This document shows positions 1 to 6,549 of a stretch of DNA of 6,803 nucleotides, piece after piece. How positions within the stretch are numbered: the first letter of the stretch is position 1; each line of letters starts with the position of its first letter. Source of the stretch: Elusimicrobiota bacterium (GTDB taxonomy: Bacteria; Elusimicrobiota; Elusimicrobia; Elusimicrobiales; UBA9959); contig DAOWCC010000133.1 in the NCBI GenBank assembly GCA_030639665.1, positions 1 through 6,803 on the forward strand, in the 5' to 3' direction. The notes under the pieces were generated by a model, which had not been told where the DNA came from, searched no databases, and was given only the letters and a program-made list of their open reading frames with translations. Made by a program: the position numbers and the translations under genes.

Positions 1-1571
1 AAGCCAAAGAGGAGCAGGCGCAAGCTGAAAAGGCCAAGGAAGAAGAAGCAAAAGCCGCGAAAGCCAAAGAGCAGCAGGCGCAAGCTGAAAAGGCCAAGGA
101 AGAAGAAGCAAAGGTCGCGAAAGCCAAAGAGCAGCGGGAGCAAGCTGAAAAGGCCAAGGAAGAAGAAGCAAAAGCCGCGAAAGCCAAAGAGGAACAGGAG
201 CAAGCCGAAAAGGCCAAGGAAGAAGAAGCTCCGGCGCCTTCCACAACTATGAGAGGAATGTCTATTCCATCAAGAAAAAATAAGCAACAAATTGGAAAGA
301 CTGAAAAAGCTCCCGTTAATGAAGAATCTCAAGTTGAAAAGAAGAAGGAAGAATCGAGTCGTAGAAGGAAAAAACTTCTGAAGACCAAATGGTCTATGGA
401 ATTGCCGATGATTCCGACATATAATTTTGAAAATTTTGTAGCGGGCTCGCATAATAGATTTGCCCACGCGGCCGCTATGGCGGTGGTTGCAAATCCGGGT
501 ACGATGTATAATCCTCTTTTAATATTCGGAATTCCCGGAACCGGAAAAACGCATTTTATTCACTCAATCGCTTACGGTATCGCCAAAAGTCTGGGGCATA
601 AAAATATATTTGTGACTGATGGTATAAGGCTTTCAAAGGGTTTGGATTTGGCGATAAAAGACGGTTCAACGGATAGATTGGAAGAAATGTTTTCGCAGGT
701 CAAAGCATTGGTAATAGATGATGTTCATTTGCTTATGCTGGCTGAGGAAAATAAAAAATTTCTTTCAAAATTATTGAATGATTTTATGAGTGAGGATAAA
801 CAGATAGTCGTGAGCTCTTTATTTCCTCCGAAGGCTCTTGGCGGGCTTGAAGATCAATTGGGTTTTCAACTTACGCAGGGATGGATGGTGGATTTGAAAA
901 TCCCGAATGCCGACAAGTACAAAGCAATAGTAACCAAGATGATTGATGATGTGAACATTAAACTCGCGGACGGAGATATTAATAAATTTTTTACCAGTAA
1001 TATGATGGCTTTGGGCGATGTTGTGGAAACTCTCAGGCAGGTTAAAAAACTTGAAAAGCTTATAGCCAGCGTTGATAATGAGATGTCGCATGAGGAATTA
1101 TTGCAGAGATTGGTTGGTGAGTCCGAGGGCACTGAGACTGATTTGCTTGACGAGGATGCAGGGAAAGCGCTTTCGTTTAATATTGAGGCGAAAGATAATT
1201 GGTTTAAGTGGGGAATATTTTATCCCAAAGGTTGTGAAAAAGAAGCCAAATGGATTATTTACAGTCTTTATGAAAAATCCAAGGAACTTGATATTAATGT
1301 GGAATGGGATCAAATTTTTATTGAGGAATATAATTCCGATGAAGCCTATGGAGTGCCTTTTCAAATAGCTGATTTCGCGTGTAAAAAGAAAGTAAACGGA
1401 GTGATAGTGATGGGGCCGCAATCCACATCTTTATTGGGCGCCCAGGAACAAGAGTTTAAACATCTTTCCAAAAAAATTCTTACAAGTTTTTTTATTAAAT
1501 CCGGTTGGATAAGCGCGAGTCAGATAAAAGGTTCGGCTCCATATGTAAAAATTCTGATGGACCTCATATAA
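1..1571 (+). CDS. DnaA-like AAA+ ATPase with Lys/Glu-rich repeat helix and novel C-terminal domain (5' partial)
   Basis: The reading frame is open from base 3, so the true start lies upstream; the ATG at 249 is only an internal Met. Residues are counted from that Met. Upstream are four 20-residue A/K/E/Q repeats that should form a long charged helix, followed by a basic linker to about residue 50. Residues 57-270 match the DnaA/Hda ATPase module: YNFENFVAGSHNRFAHAAA, Walker A GIPGTGKT (94-101, K100), Walker B ALVIDDVHLL (153-162, D157/D158) and a sensor-1-like VVSSLFPP (187-194). By eye, the DnaA arginine-finger position (SRF in DnaA) is Gln207. Domain IV with its DNA-binding signature is absent. 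Residues 308-440 instead form an alpha/beta-looking domain I do not recognise, with the core strand VNGVIVMGP. The kinase gene follows after 3 nt. It is probably a regulatory or scaffolding DnaA paralogue rather than the replication initiator; that role is inferred. Confidence 0.85.
   Translation, partial: AKEEQAQAEKAKEEEAKAAKAKEQQAQAEKAKEEEAKVAKAKEQREQAEKAKEEEAKAAKAKEEQEQAEKAKEEEAPAPSTTMRGMSIPSRKNKQQIGKTEKAPVNEESQVEKKKEESSRRRKKLLKTKWSMELPMIPTYNFENFVAGSHNRFAHAAAMAVVANPGTMYNPLLIFGIPGTGKTHFIHSIAYGIAKSLGHKNIFVTDGIRLSKGLDLAIKDGSTDRLEEMFSQVKALVIDDVHLLMLAEENKKFLSKLLNDFMSEDKQIVVSSLFPPKALGGLEDQLGFQLTQGWMVDLKIPNADKYKAIVTKMIDDVNIKLADGDINKFFTSNMMALGDVVETLRQVKKLEKLIASVDNEMSHEELLQRLVGESEGTETDLLDEDAGKALSFNIEAKDNWFKWGIFYPKGCEKEAKWIIYSLYEKSKELDINVEWDQIFIEEYNSDEAYGVPFQIADFACKKKVNGVIVMGPQSTSLLGAQEQEFKHLSKKILTSFFIKSGWISASQIKGSAPYVKILMDLI
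3..230 (+). repeat. 60-bp in-frame tandem repeat, about 4 copies
   Basis: Four consecutive units of exactly 60 nt start at 1, 61, 121 and 181. The first three differ from one another at only a few positions, and the fourth diverges after about 49 nt. Each encodes a 20-residue unit close to AKEEQAQAEKAKEEEAKAAK. Differences include Glu/Gln swaps, one Gln to Arg and one Ala to Val, all in frame. The array enters from the left edge, so the copy number is a minimum. The first unit has 32 G/C of 60, visibly richer than the coding DNA that follows. The composition fits a TolA-like or single alpha-helix spacer. Near-identity of the DNA suggests recent unit duplication. Confidence 0.95.
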
Positions 1572-1574
1572 TTT

Positions 1575-3530
1575 ATGAATGAGATAATAACTTATTTAGG
1601 CGTTCTTGCGGTTGTTTCTTTTATTGTCTATTGGTTTGTTAAATTTAAGTTTGTTCTTCCGCTTGAAACCAAACTGACATTTACAAAGAAGACATTTTCC
1701 GCTTTTACTTCATTTTCCAAAGATTTATTGGAGCACATTTATATTCCCGATACTTTGGACCATTACACCGATATAGTCAATTATTATTTGATTAAGCTTC
1801 ACAATGTTTTGCCGGAAAGCAATATGCTTGTTTTTGAAAAGGTTGACGAGCAGTGGAAACTTATCAATTATTTTAAAAACTTTAAGCATGAGCCTAAAAT
1901 AATGGCGGGCTATGCGTGGGATATTTTTGATAAAGCGGCTCAAGAAAAAGATTTAACCCGTGTTAATATTTCAGGCGGTTATGATGATGTTCCCATAGTA
2001 AGCTTATTGAAAACATTTGATATCAAACTGATTACAATATGTCCTTTTATGTGGAAAGCTTCCAATCATAAAAGATTGCTGATAATCGGACATGAAGAAG
2101 ACAAAAGGCCTGAAGAAATAAATCACTATTTGAAATTATTGCTTTTGCATATCAATGCCATCTACAAGGTTTCGGAAAAAAATATTGTTCTAAAAAAAGA
2201 GAATAGCCAGCTTAGAAATGAAATAAGCGCCGTTTTAAACGAGCTTGATATGGCCGGCAGCAAGCTTATTCAGCGCGCGAAAGAAAGAAAAGCTTTGTAT
2301 GAGGTTGTGACTCAAATAACAGGCGATAATAAAGATATAAATTTCGGCTGTTCGGCCATACTTAATATAGTGGCCAAAATAGTTGAAGCTGATGTGGCGG
2401 CCTGCCTGATACTTGATGAGGATAAAAATTCTCTTGAAGTTTACCCGGGAGCTTTTGGAATACAAGAAAAGGATTATTACGGCATTCCGATTACCAATAC
2501 GGAGTCATCTTCGGTCAGGGTGTTTAATGAAAAAAAGCCTTTTATAAGTTCAAGCGCTCAAACGGACGCGGAAGTTCTCACCAAATACGCGAAGCTTTGG
2601 AATATACATTCATTGATGGTTGTGCCTATCTCTTTGCACGGTAAAATCATAGGAGTTTTAAGAATCGGAAGTTCAAAGGAAAATTTCTTTACCGACGACC
2701 AACTCGAATTTTTATCCATTATTGCCGATGAGCTTGCCCTGATAATAGAAATGGTCACGCTGTATGATAATCTATCAAAAACGGCTAAAGAACTGGCTCA
2801 GTCAAACAGTATGAAGGATGAATTTTTAGCGGCTGTCAGCCATGAATTAAAAACTCCTCTTACCACCATAAAAGGATTTATTTCCGTGATATTAAGCGGC
2901 GAGGCGGGTTCTTTGACGGCTCAGCAAACCAAGTTTCTCAATATTACCGACCTGGCTGTCGGCAGATTAAACAGTCTTATTTCGGATCTTTTGGATTTAT
3001 CCCGTTTAACGGGCAAAGTGGAAATGGAATTTGAAGAGGTCACAATTGAAGATTTAGTAAGACATTCAACCAGTAATCTTATTTTTAAAGCGAAAGAAAG
3101 AAATGTGAAGTTTCGTTGTAAATTGGATAAAAATTTGAAATCGGTTACGGCTGATCCAAAATGGCTTATGAGAGTTATAGAGAATCTTCTTGTAAACGCC
3201 ATAAAATTTTCAAAAAAAGGCTCTGAAATTAAGATTGAGGTTCATAATAAAGGGGAAGCCTTGGTGGTGGGAGTGATTGATAGCGGTCCCGGCATAGCAA
3301 AAGATGAACAACGATTAATTTTTGATAAGTTTTATCGCGGTAAAAATAATTCCGATAAAACTCCCGGCACCGGCCTCGGCCTTGCCATTAGCAAATCAAT
3401 TGTGGAAAAACACGGCGGTAAAATTTGGGTTGAATCTGAAATGGATGAAGGCGCTAAATTTTTCTTTGCTCTTCCGTTTTCAAAAAAAAGAGTTAAATGT
3501 AATTTGGTCGCGGGAGATAAAAATGAATAA
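1575..3530 (+). CDS. Membrane-anchored GAF-domain sensor histidine kinase
   Basis: This 651-residue protein is a two-component sensor kinase. One hydrophobic segment (about residues 4-27) anchors it in the inner membrane with almost no periplasmic part, so sensing is probably cytoplasmic. Residues about 45-198 look like a degenerate GAF domain. A helical, probably coiled-coil segment (200-240) leads to a clearer GAF domain (about 240-395). HisKA follows, with phospho-acceptor His423 in AAVSHELKTPLT. The ATPase part has all the boxes: N box VIENLLVNAIKFS (534-546), G1 DSGPGIA (569-575), F box FDKFYRG (583-589) and G2 GTGLGLA (598-604). No receiver domain is fused and no response regulator is adjacent. 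The gene starts 3 nt after the DnaA-like gene with no strong Shine-Dalgarno sequence, which suggests translational coupling. The ligand is unknown. Confidence 0.95.
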   Translation: MNEIITYLGVLAVVSFIVYWFVKFKFVLPLETKLTFTKKTFSAFTSFSKDLLEHIYIPDTLDHYTDIVNYYLIKLHNVLPESNMLVFEKVDEQWKLINYFKNFKHEPKIMAGYAWDIFDKAAQEKDLTRVNISGGYDDVPIVSLLKTFDIKLITICPFMWKASNHKRLLIIGHEEDKRPEEINHYLKLLLLHINAIYKVSEKNIVLKKENSQLRNEISAVLNELDMAGSKLIQRAKERKALYEVVTQITGDNKDINFGCSAILNIVAKIVEADVAACLILDEDKNSLEVYPGAFGIQEKDYYGIPITNTESSSVRVFNEKKPFISSSAQTDAEVLTKYAKLWNIHSLMVVPISLHGKIIGVLRIGSSKENFFTDDQLEFLSIIADELALIIEMVTLYDNLSKTAKELAQSNSMKDEFLAAVSHELKTPLTTIKGFISVILSGEAGSLTAQQTKFLNITDLAVGRLNSLISDLLDLSRLTGKVEMEFEEVTIEDLVRHSTSNLIFKAKERNVKFRCKLDKNLKSVTADPKWLMRVIENLLVNAIKFSKKGSEIKIEVHNKGEALVVGVIDSGPGIAKDEQRLIFDKFYRGKNNSDKTPGTGLGLAISKSIVEKHGGKIWVESEMDEGAKFFFALPFSKKRVKCNLVAGDKNE

Positions 3531-4623
3531 ACTGCGTATTATTCTGGTGATAGGCGCAATGCTTTTTGCGGGATGCCACGGCAAAATGAATTTATTGGGC
3601 AAAAGTGAAACTCAAAAAATTGTTGCGCAAGGTTTGGCCAAATATGATAAACGGGATATTAACGCGTCAAAATCCATTGCTTTATTTGAAGCTCAAAAAA
3701 ACGCGGTTTTAAAAATAAGCGCTCTTTTTATGGGTTTGTCTTTTGTGGATGGGGAGGTTTTGCTCGGAAAAACCGTTTTAAAAAATCCTCAATTGTATAT
3801 AAAAAAATACAAAATAACCGAGGCGATGAAATACGGCAAATATTACAGAATTAAAATTAAAGGGCATATCTTGGCCGATAGTATAATGGCTGAGCTTCAA
3901 AGCCATATCCCGGCGCCTAAAAACGAAGGGAAGATTATATTGATGACGGATGAAACTTACGCGAGCAAGGCTTTTTCGGGAGACTATGCGCGCAAAGGCG
4001 TTACAGATGTTCTTAATGAATTCAGCAGTTTTAGATTTGAAATTTTACCCGCAATCGGAGAGGATTTTTCTCTGAATAAAGCGGCGGCTCTTAATATGGC
4101 GGCAAGTAAAGGAGCTGATATTTTGATAATGGCGGTAGCCTCAGCCGATAAAATGAATACCGCGATGACGGGTTTTGCTTCGGTTAGCGCCACAATAGCG
4201 CTTAAATGTTTTGAAGTTTCATCGGGAAAGATTGTTTATGACGGTTTTTTAAAGGCCAATGCCATTGATGTGTCGGGAGAGAAAGCCGCGGCAACAGCTT
4301 TAACTTCCGCGGGGAAAATGGCGGCGGGCGAAGTAAGCGTTAAAATAATTAAATCTCTGCCGCAAAAAGCGTCTCTAAAACTTACGCTTATAGCCGCGGA
4401 TGAGTTTGCTGAAGTGAAGAAATTTTCGGATATTTTAATGTCATTTGAAAATGTTTCGGATATAAGGCTTGAAAGCTGGACTGAAGATGTCGCCGTATTT
4501 AATGTTTATGGCGATAATCTCGCGGGAGAGGAATTCGCGAGTTCCATTTTGCGCAATAAGTTTTCTTTGCTGAATTTGGAAAATGTAAGCAATAATGAAA
4601 TAATTTTCAGTTTTATGCGCTAG
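3523..4623 (+). CDS. FlgT-like / CsgG-superfamily outer-membrane lipoprotein
   Basis: I start this 366-residue protein at the ATG at 3523, which overlaps the kinase stop by 8 nt. GGAG at 3513-3516 sits six bases upstream and the first residues form a lipoprotein signal peptide, MNKLRIILVIGAMLFAGC, with lipobox Cys18. Cys18 is followed by His rather than Asp, consistent with outer-membrane sorting by the enterobacterial rule. Residues about 30-130 (SIALFEAQKNAVLKIS and the following beta strands) resemble the FlgT N-terminal/LPP20 type. Residues about 135-280 (GKIILMTDE through SVKIIKS) resemble the FlgT-middle/TolB-N-like alpha/beta fold. Residues 283-366 look like a small ferredoxin-like domain with the pattern 'FENVSDIRLESW'. 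FlgT in Vibrio builds the flagellar H-ring, but no flagellar gene is seen here, so only the fold is claimed. Family assignment is by eye and moderate. Confidence 0.75.
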   Translation: MNKLRIILVIGAMLFAGCHGKMNLLGKSETQKIVAQGLAKYDKRDINASKSIALFEAQKNAVLKISALFMGLSFVDGEVLLGKTVLKNPQLYIKKYKITEAMKYGKYYRIKIKGHILADSIMAELQSHIPAPKNEGKIILMTDETYASKAFSGDYARKGVTDVLNEFSSFRFEILPAIGEDFSLNKAAALNMAASKGADILIMAVASADKMNTAMTGFASVSATIALKCFEVSSGKIVYDGFLKANAIDVSGEKAAATALTSAGKMAAGEVSVKIIKSLPQKASLKLTLIAADEFAEVKKFSDILMSFENVSDIRLESWTEDVAVFNVYGDNLAGEEFASSILRNKFSLLNLENVSNNEIIFSFMR

Positions 4624-4625
4624 TA

Positions 4626-4657
4626 GAGTTTAAAGAGTTTGGAGTTGAGAGTTTAAA
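4626..4657 (+). repeat. Short imperfect GAGTTT repeats in gene gap
   Basis: GAGTTT occurs at 4626, 4635 and 4649, with GAGTTG at 4642. This gives four near-copies spaced 9, 7 and 7 nt immediately after the stop codon of the FlgT-like gene. The ten-base string GAGTTTAAAG is present twice (4626-4635 and the homologous stretch 4649-4658). No function is evident. A comparable short-period array lies in the other lipoprotein gaps, with a different unit each time. Confidence 0.7.
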
Positions 4658-4668
4658 GTGTTTATAAT
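4639..4668 (+). promoter_or_regulatory. Possible sigma-70-type promoter for the downstream lipoprotein genes
   Basis: A perfect TATAAT lies at 4663-4668. The best-spaced -35 candidate is TTGGAG at 4639-4644, with an 18-nt spacer and a weak match to TTGACA. A better -35 match, TTGAGA at 4645-4650, is only 12 nt from the -10 and too close. Transcription would begin about 4675, just before the palindrome, so that element would form the 5' leader of the message. AT-rich gaps produce TATAAT by chance often enough that this remains tentative. Confidence 0.35.
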
Positions 4669-4680
4669 GAAACAATATGA

Positions 4681-4756
4681 CCCTACCACCTGCTCAGGCA
4701 GCAAAGCTGCCTTTGAATTATGGCGGCGCTTATGGCGCCGCGAGCAGGTGGTAGGG
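4681..4756. repeat. 76-nt palindromic element with two inner hairpins (MITE/REP-like)
   Basis: The arms CCCTACCACCTGCTC (4681-4695) and GAGCAGGTGGTAGGG (4742-4756) are perfect 15-bp inverted repeats. Between them are two further perfect 7-bp hairpins: AGGCAGC/GCTGCCT (4696-4702 with 4706-4712, loop AAA) and GCGGCGC/GCGCCGC (4723-4729 with 4735-4741, loop TTATG). Together they form a three-way junction. The element is much more GC-rich than its surroundings, has no T-tract, and ends on the first base of the next gene's GTG start. Possibilities are a non-autonomous mobile repeat (the GTAG at the base recalls REP elements), or an RNA leader controlling translation. Confidence 0.8.
4746..4751 (+). 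promoter_or_regulatory. Ribosome binding site buried in the palindrome stem
   Basis: AGGTGG lies four bases before the GTG at 4756 and is the only Shine-Dalgarno-like sequence near that start. All six bases are within the right arm of the perfect 15-bp stem. Folding of the leader would therefore hide the ribosome binding site and touch the start codon. Reduced or conditional translation is an inference. Confidence 0.5.
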
Positions 4757-5376
4757 TGAAAAAAATTGTTCTTTTAATTATAATTGCTGGGTTTTTTGGC
4801 GCTTGTTCTTCTTCAATGTCGAAGAATAAACCCAAAAAAAGCTGGATAATGAGCGGTGATTTAAAAAACGCTTCCATGGTTGTCTTGCCTTTTGAAAATC
4901 AAACCTCTGATTTGTCCGGCCATATTATGCTACGCAAAATGGTTTCCGATAGGTTTTCCAAAAAGGGCTATCATACGCTTGATATAAAAGAAATAGACGA
5001 AAAGCTTAGGAAAAAAGGAATTACCGACGGTGGACAATTACCATATATAAGCGAGGGAATTCTTAAAGAAGTGTTTGGGCCCAAACTTGCCTGTTTTGGA
5101 ACCGTTGAATATTTTACATTTCAAAATTTGGGATTTATTGTTCGCAAGAAAGTTGTTTTAAAAATTAAAGTGGTTTCATTGGCTGATGATAAAATTATTT
5201 TTGAAGCCGGCGGAACAGGAAGTGATACAAAATTTTTTCTATCTAAAGATGAGGCAAAAAAAGCTTTTGTTGAGCAGATGGCTCTAAAGCTGGTAAGCAA
5301 TATGTTGAAGTCTCCTTTGAAAAAAGAAGCGCGAAAGGCTGTTGGCAAAATATTTAAAAAAGTACCCAGAAGATAG
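4756..5376 (+). CDS. GNA1162/DUF799-like lipoprotein
   Basis: This is a 206-residue secreted lipoprotein. I choose the GTG at 4756, not the in-frame ATG at 4720: it gives a compact signal peptide (M)KKIVLLIIIAGFFGAC with lipid-attachment Cys17, it has AGGTGG upstream, and the longer start would translate through the palindrome. After the signal the protein has MVVLPFENQTSDLSG (41-55), KKGYHTLDIKEIDEKLRKKG (69-88), then ITDGGQLPYISEGILKEVFG (89-108) and GTVEYFTF (115-122). That order is typical of the GNA1162/DUF799 family, small lipoproteins with a CsgG/TolB-N-like alpha/beta fold. The C-terminal tail (about 185-206) is strongly basic. In other bacteria this family is often encoded beside CsgG-type lipoproteins, as here (CsgG-like gene 54 nt downstream). 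The biochemical role of the family is not settled. Family call is by eye but fairly firm. Confidence 0.8.
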   Translation: MKKIVLLIIIAGFFGACSSSMSKNKPKKSWIMSGDLKNASMVVLPFENQTSDLSGHIMLRKMVSDRFSKKGYHTLDIKEIDEKLRKKGITDGGQLPYISEGILKEVFGPKLACFGTVEYFTFQNLGFIVRKKVVLKIKVVSLADDKIIFEAGGTGSDTKFFLSKDEAKKAFVEQMALKLVSNMLKSPLKKEARKAVGKIFKKVPRR

Positions 5377-5404
5377 AGAGCAGAGAGTAGAGAGTAGAGA
5401 GCAG
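5377..5404 (+). repeat. Four tandem 7-nt AGAG(C/T)AG units
   Basis: Directly after the stop codon come AGAGCAG, AGAGTAG, AGAGTAG and AGAGCAG (5377, 5384, 5391 and 5398), a perfect 7-nt period with one C/T variable position. The stop codon region continues the pattern weakly upstream. It fills about half of the 54-nt gap before the CsgG-like gene. No hairpin or T-tract accompanies it, so it is not an intrinsic terminator. Confidence 0.9.
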
Positions 5405-5430
5405 TAAAATTTATTTTCTATGGAGAAAAA

Positions 5431-6369
5431 ATGAAAAGAATAATATTACTATGTATTTTACCGGCATTTATTTTGGCGGCTTGCGCGCCGTCCAAATCGG
5501 TTAAAAAATCTCAGGCAATGAGCGTTAAAGAAACCGAGAGAGTTAAATCCAAATATACAGGACCCAAGCGAAGAATAGGCGTTGTTGAATTTTCAAATAA
5601 AACCGCCTATGGCAAAGGAAGACTCGGCGGTTCGGCATCCGATATATTGATAACCGAACTTGTTAAATCCGGTAAGTTTATCGTGGTTGAGCGCGGTAGA
5701 ATGGAAAAACTTATGGCGGAGCAGAAATTTCAAGCGCAGGGAACGGTTGATTCCAGGACGGCGGTAAAACTTGGAAAAATAATGGGGCTTGAAGCTATTG
5801 TTCTTGGAACGGTATCGCAATTTGGAGTTAAGACCGAGGGCCATGACTATTTAATTAAACAGGGTAAAAGGCAGATAGCCGAGGTTACCGTTGAAATAAG
5901 AGTTGTTGATGTTGAAACCGGACAGGTTATTCTTGCCGATTCGGGAAAAGGCATTACAAAGCGCAAATGGGGAAGTTTTCTCGGCATGGGAACCAAAGGC
6001 GGCTATGATGAAACTTTGGAAGGTGACGCTTTGAGGGCTTCCATTGTGCAATTTGTGGACAATATAATGAACCAACTGAATAAAAAACCTTGGTCATGCA
6101 TGATAGCCGACGCTTATGAAAATGAAATATATCTTAATGCCGGACAGGAGTCGGGCATTAAAATAGGGACAAAACTTAAATGTTATCATCAAGGCGCGGC
6201 AATACGAGATCCGGGTTCAAATCTTATTATAGGCCACAGAGAAAAGTATATAGGCGAGGCTGGGGATGTAAGATATTGCGAAAAGTCGGGAGATTGTTCC
6301 ATAGCCAAGATTGCTCGCGGCGGCGGCGCTTCTCCGAAGAAAAAAGATATATGCCGTTTGGCAAAATAA
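5431..6369 (+). CDS. CsgG/HfaB-family lipoprotein with FlgT-type C-terminal domain
   Basis: This 312-residue protein starts at an ATG with GGAG at 5422-5425. Its signal peptide MKRIILLCILPAFILAAC gives lipid-attachment Cys18. Residues 47-217 are a CsgG-type domain: RRIGVVEFSNKT, then SASDILITELVKSGKFIVVE, LGKIMGLEAIVLGTVSQFG, VEIRVVDVETGQVILADSGKG and the GGYDE/ALRASI helix. CsgG in E. coli is the outer-membrane secretion pore for curli. Here the stretch after SNKTAYGKG is shorter than in CsgG and I do not see the Tyr...Asn-Phe constriction loop or long membrane hairpins, so pore formation is doubtful. Residues 220-312 resemble the SH3-like FlgT C-terminal domain (NEIYLNAGQESGIKIGTKLK; IGEAGDV; SIAKIARGG). 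This part holds five Cys (223, 251, 283, 289, 308) that could form disulfides. No csgA/B/E/F partner is present. Confidence 0.85.
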   Translation: MKRIILLCILPAFILAACAPSKSVKKSQAMSVKETERVKSKYTGPKRRIGVVEFSNKTAYGKGRLGGSASDILITELVKSGKFIVVERGRMEKLMAEQKFQAQGTVDSRTAVKLGKIMGLEAIVLGTVSQFGVKTEGHDYLIKQGKRQIAEVTVEIRVVDVETGQVILADSGKGITKRKWGSFLGMGTKGGYDETLEGDALRASIVQFVDNIMNQLNKKPWSCMIADAYENEIYLNAGQESGIKIGTKLKCYHQGAAIRDPGSNLIIGHREKYIGEAGDVRYCEKSGDCSIAKIARGGGASPKKKDICRLAK

Positions 6370-6423
6370 AAAAACAGTGAATAGTGGCAAGTGGATTGGG
6401 TAGCAAGAGGCAAATTAAAGAGA

Positions 6424-6447
6424 TTAAGTAATTAAGAAATTAAGTTA
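6424..6447 (+). repeat. Three tandem 8-nt ATTAAGNN units
   Basis: ATTAAGTA, ATTAAGAA and ATTAAGTT follow one another at 6424, 6432 and 6440, and AAATAAG at 6448 continues the pattern loosely. It lies in the gap after the CsgG-like gene. No coding or terminator function is visible. Confidence 0.8.
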
Positions 6448-6477
6448 AATAAGATTTGTAGAAGCAAAAAATAACTT

Positions 6478-6541
6478 TCCCGCATCGGCTACTCTCCCGC
6501 ATCGGAAAATTTGGCATAAAGCCAAATTTCTTATGCGGGAG
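6478..6541. repeat. Repeat-hairpin element built on TCCCGCAT
   Basis: TCCCGCATCGG occurs directly repeated at 6478-6488 and 6495-6505. The second copy starts a hairpin: outer stem CTCCCGCAT/ATGCGGGAG (6494-6502 with 6533-6541) and inner stem AAATTTGGC/GCCAAATTT (6507-6515 with 6521-6529, loop ATAAA), separated by a small internal loop. No T-run follows on the + strand, so an intrinsic terminator is unlikely. TCCCGCAT also occurs at 6589-6596 inside the hepT-like remnant. Confidence 0.75.
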
Positions 6542-6549
6542 TGGATTGG

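Noticed and set aside
1..240. CRISPR array
   Set aside because: The 60-bp units are contiguous with no unique spacers and are translated in frame.
249..251. ATG at 249 as the start of the DnaA-like gene
   Set aside because: The same frame is open to base 3 and encodes the regular 20-residue repeats, and no ribosome binding site precedes 249. It is an internal Met.
819..1421. Minus-strand and alternate-frame ORFs of 88-107 residues within the DnaA-like gene
   Set aside because: They are shadows of a strongly supported coding frame and show no recognisable motifs.
1..1571. True replication initiator dnaA with oriC nearby
   Set aside because: Domain IV is missing, dnaN and other origin neighbours are absent, and I see no cluster of TTATNCACA boxes.
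3322..3522. Upstream ATG at 3322 extending the FlgT-like lipoprotein
   Set aside because: This stretch overlaps the conserved kinase F and G2 boxes in another frame, and the signal peptide with its RBS starts at 3523.
4720..4755. ATG at 4720 as start of the GNA1162-like gene
   Set aside because: It would add 12 residues encoded by the palindrome before the signal peptide, and it has no Shine-Dalgarno sequence.
5431..6369. Curli operon
   Set aside because: Only the CsgG-like fold is present. No curlin repeat proteins or CsgE/F are in the window.
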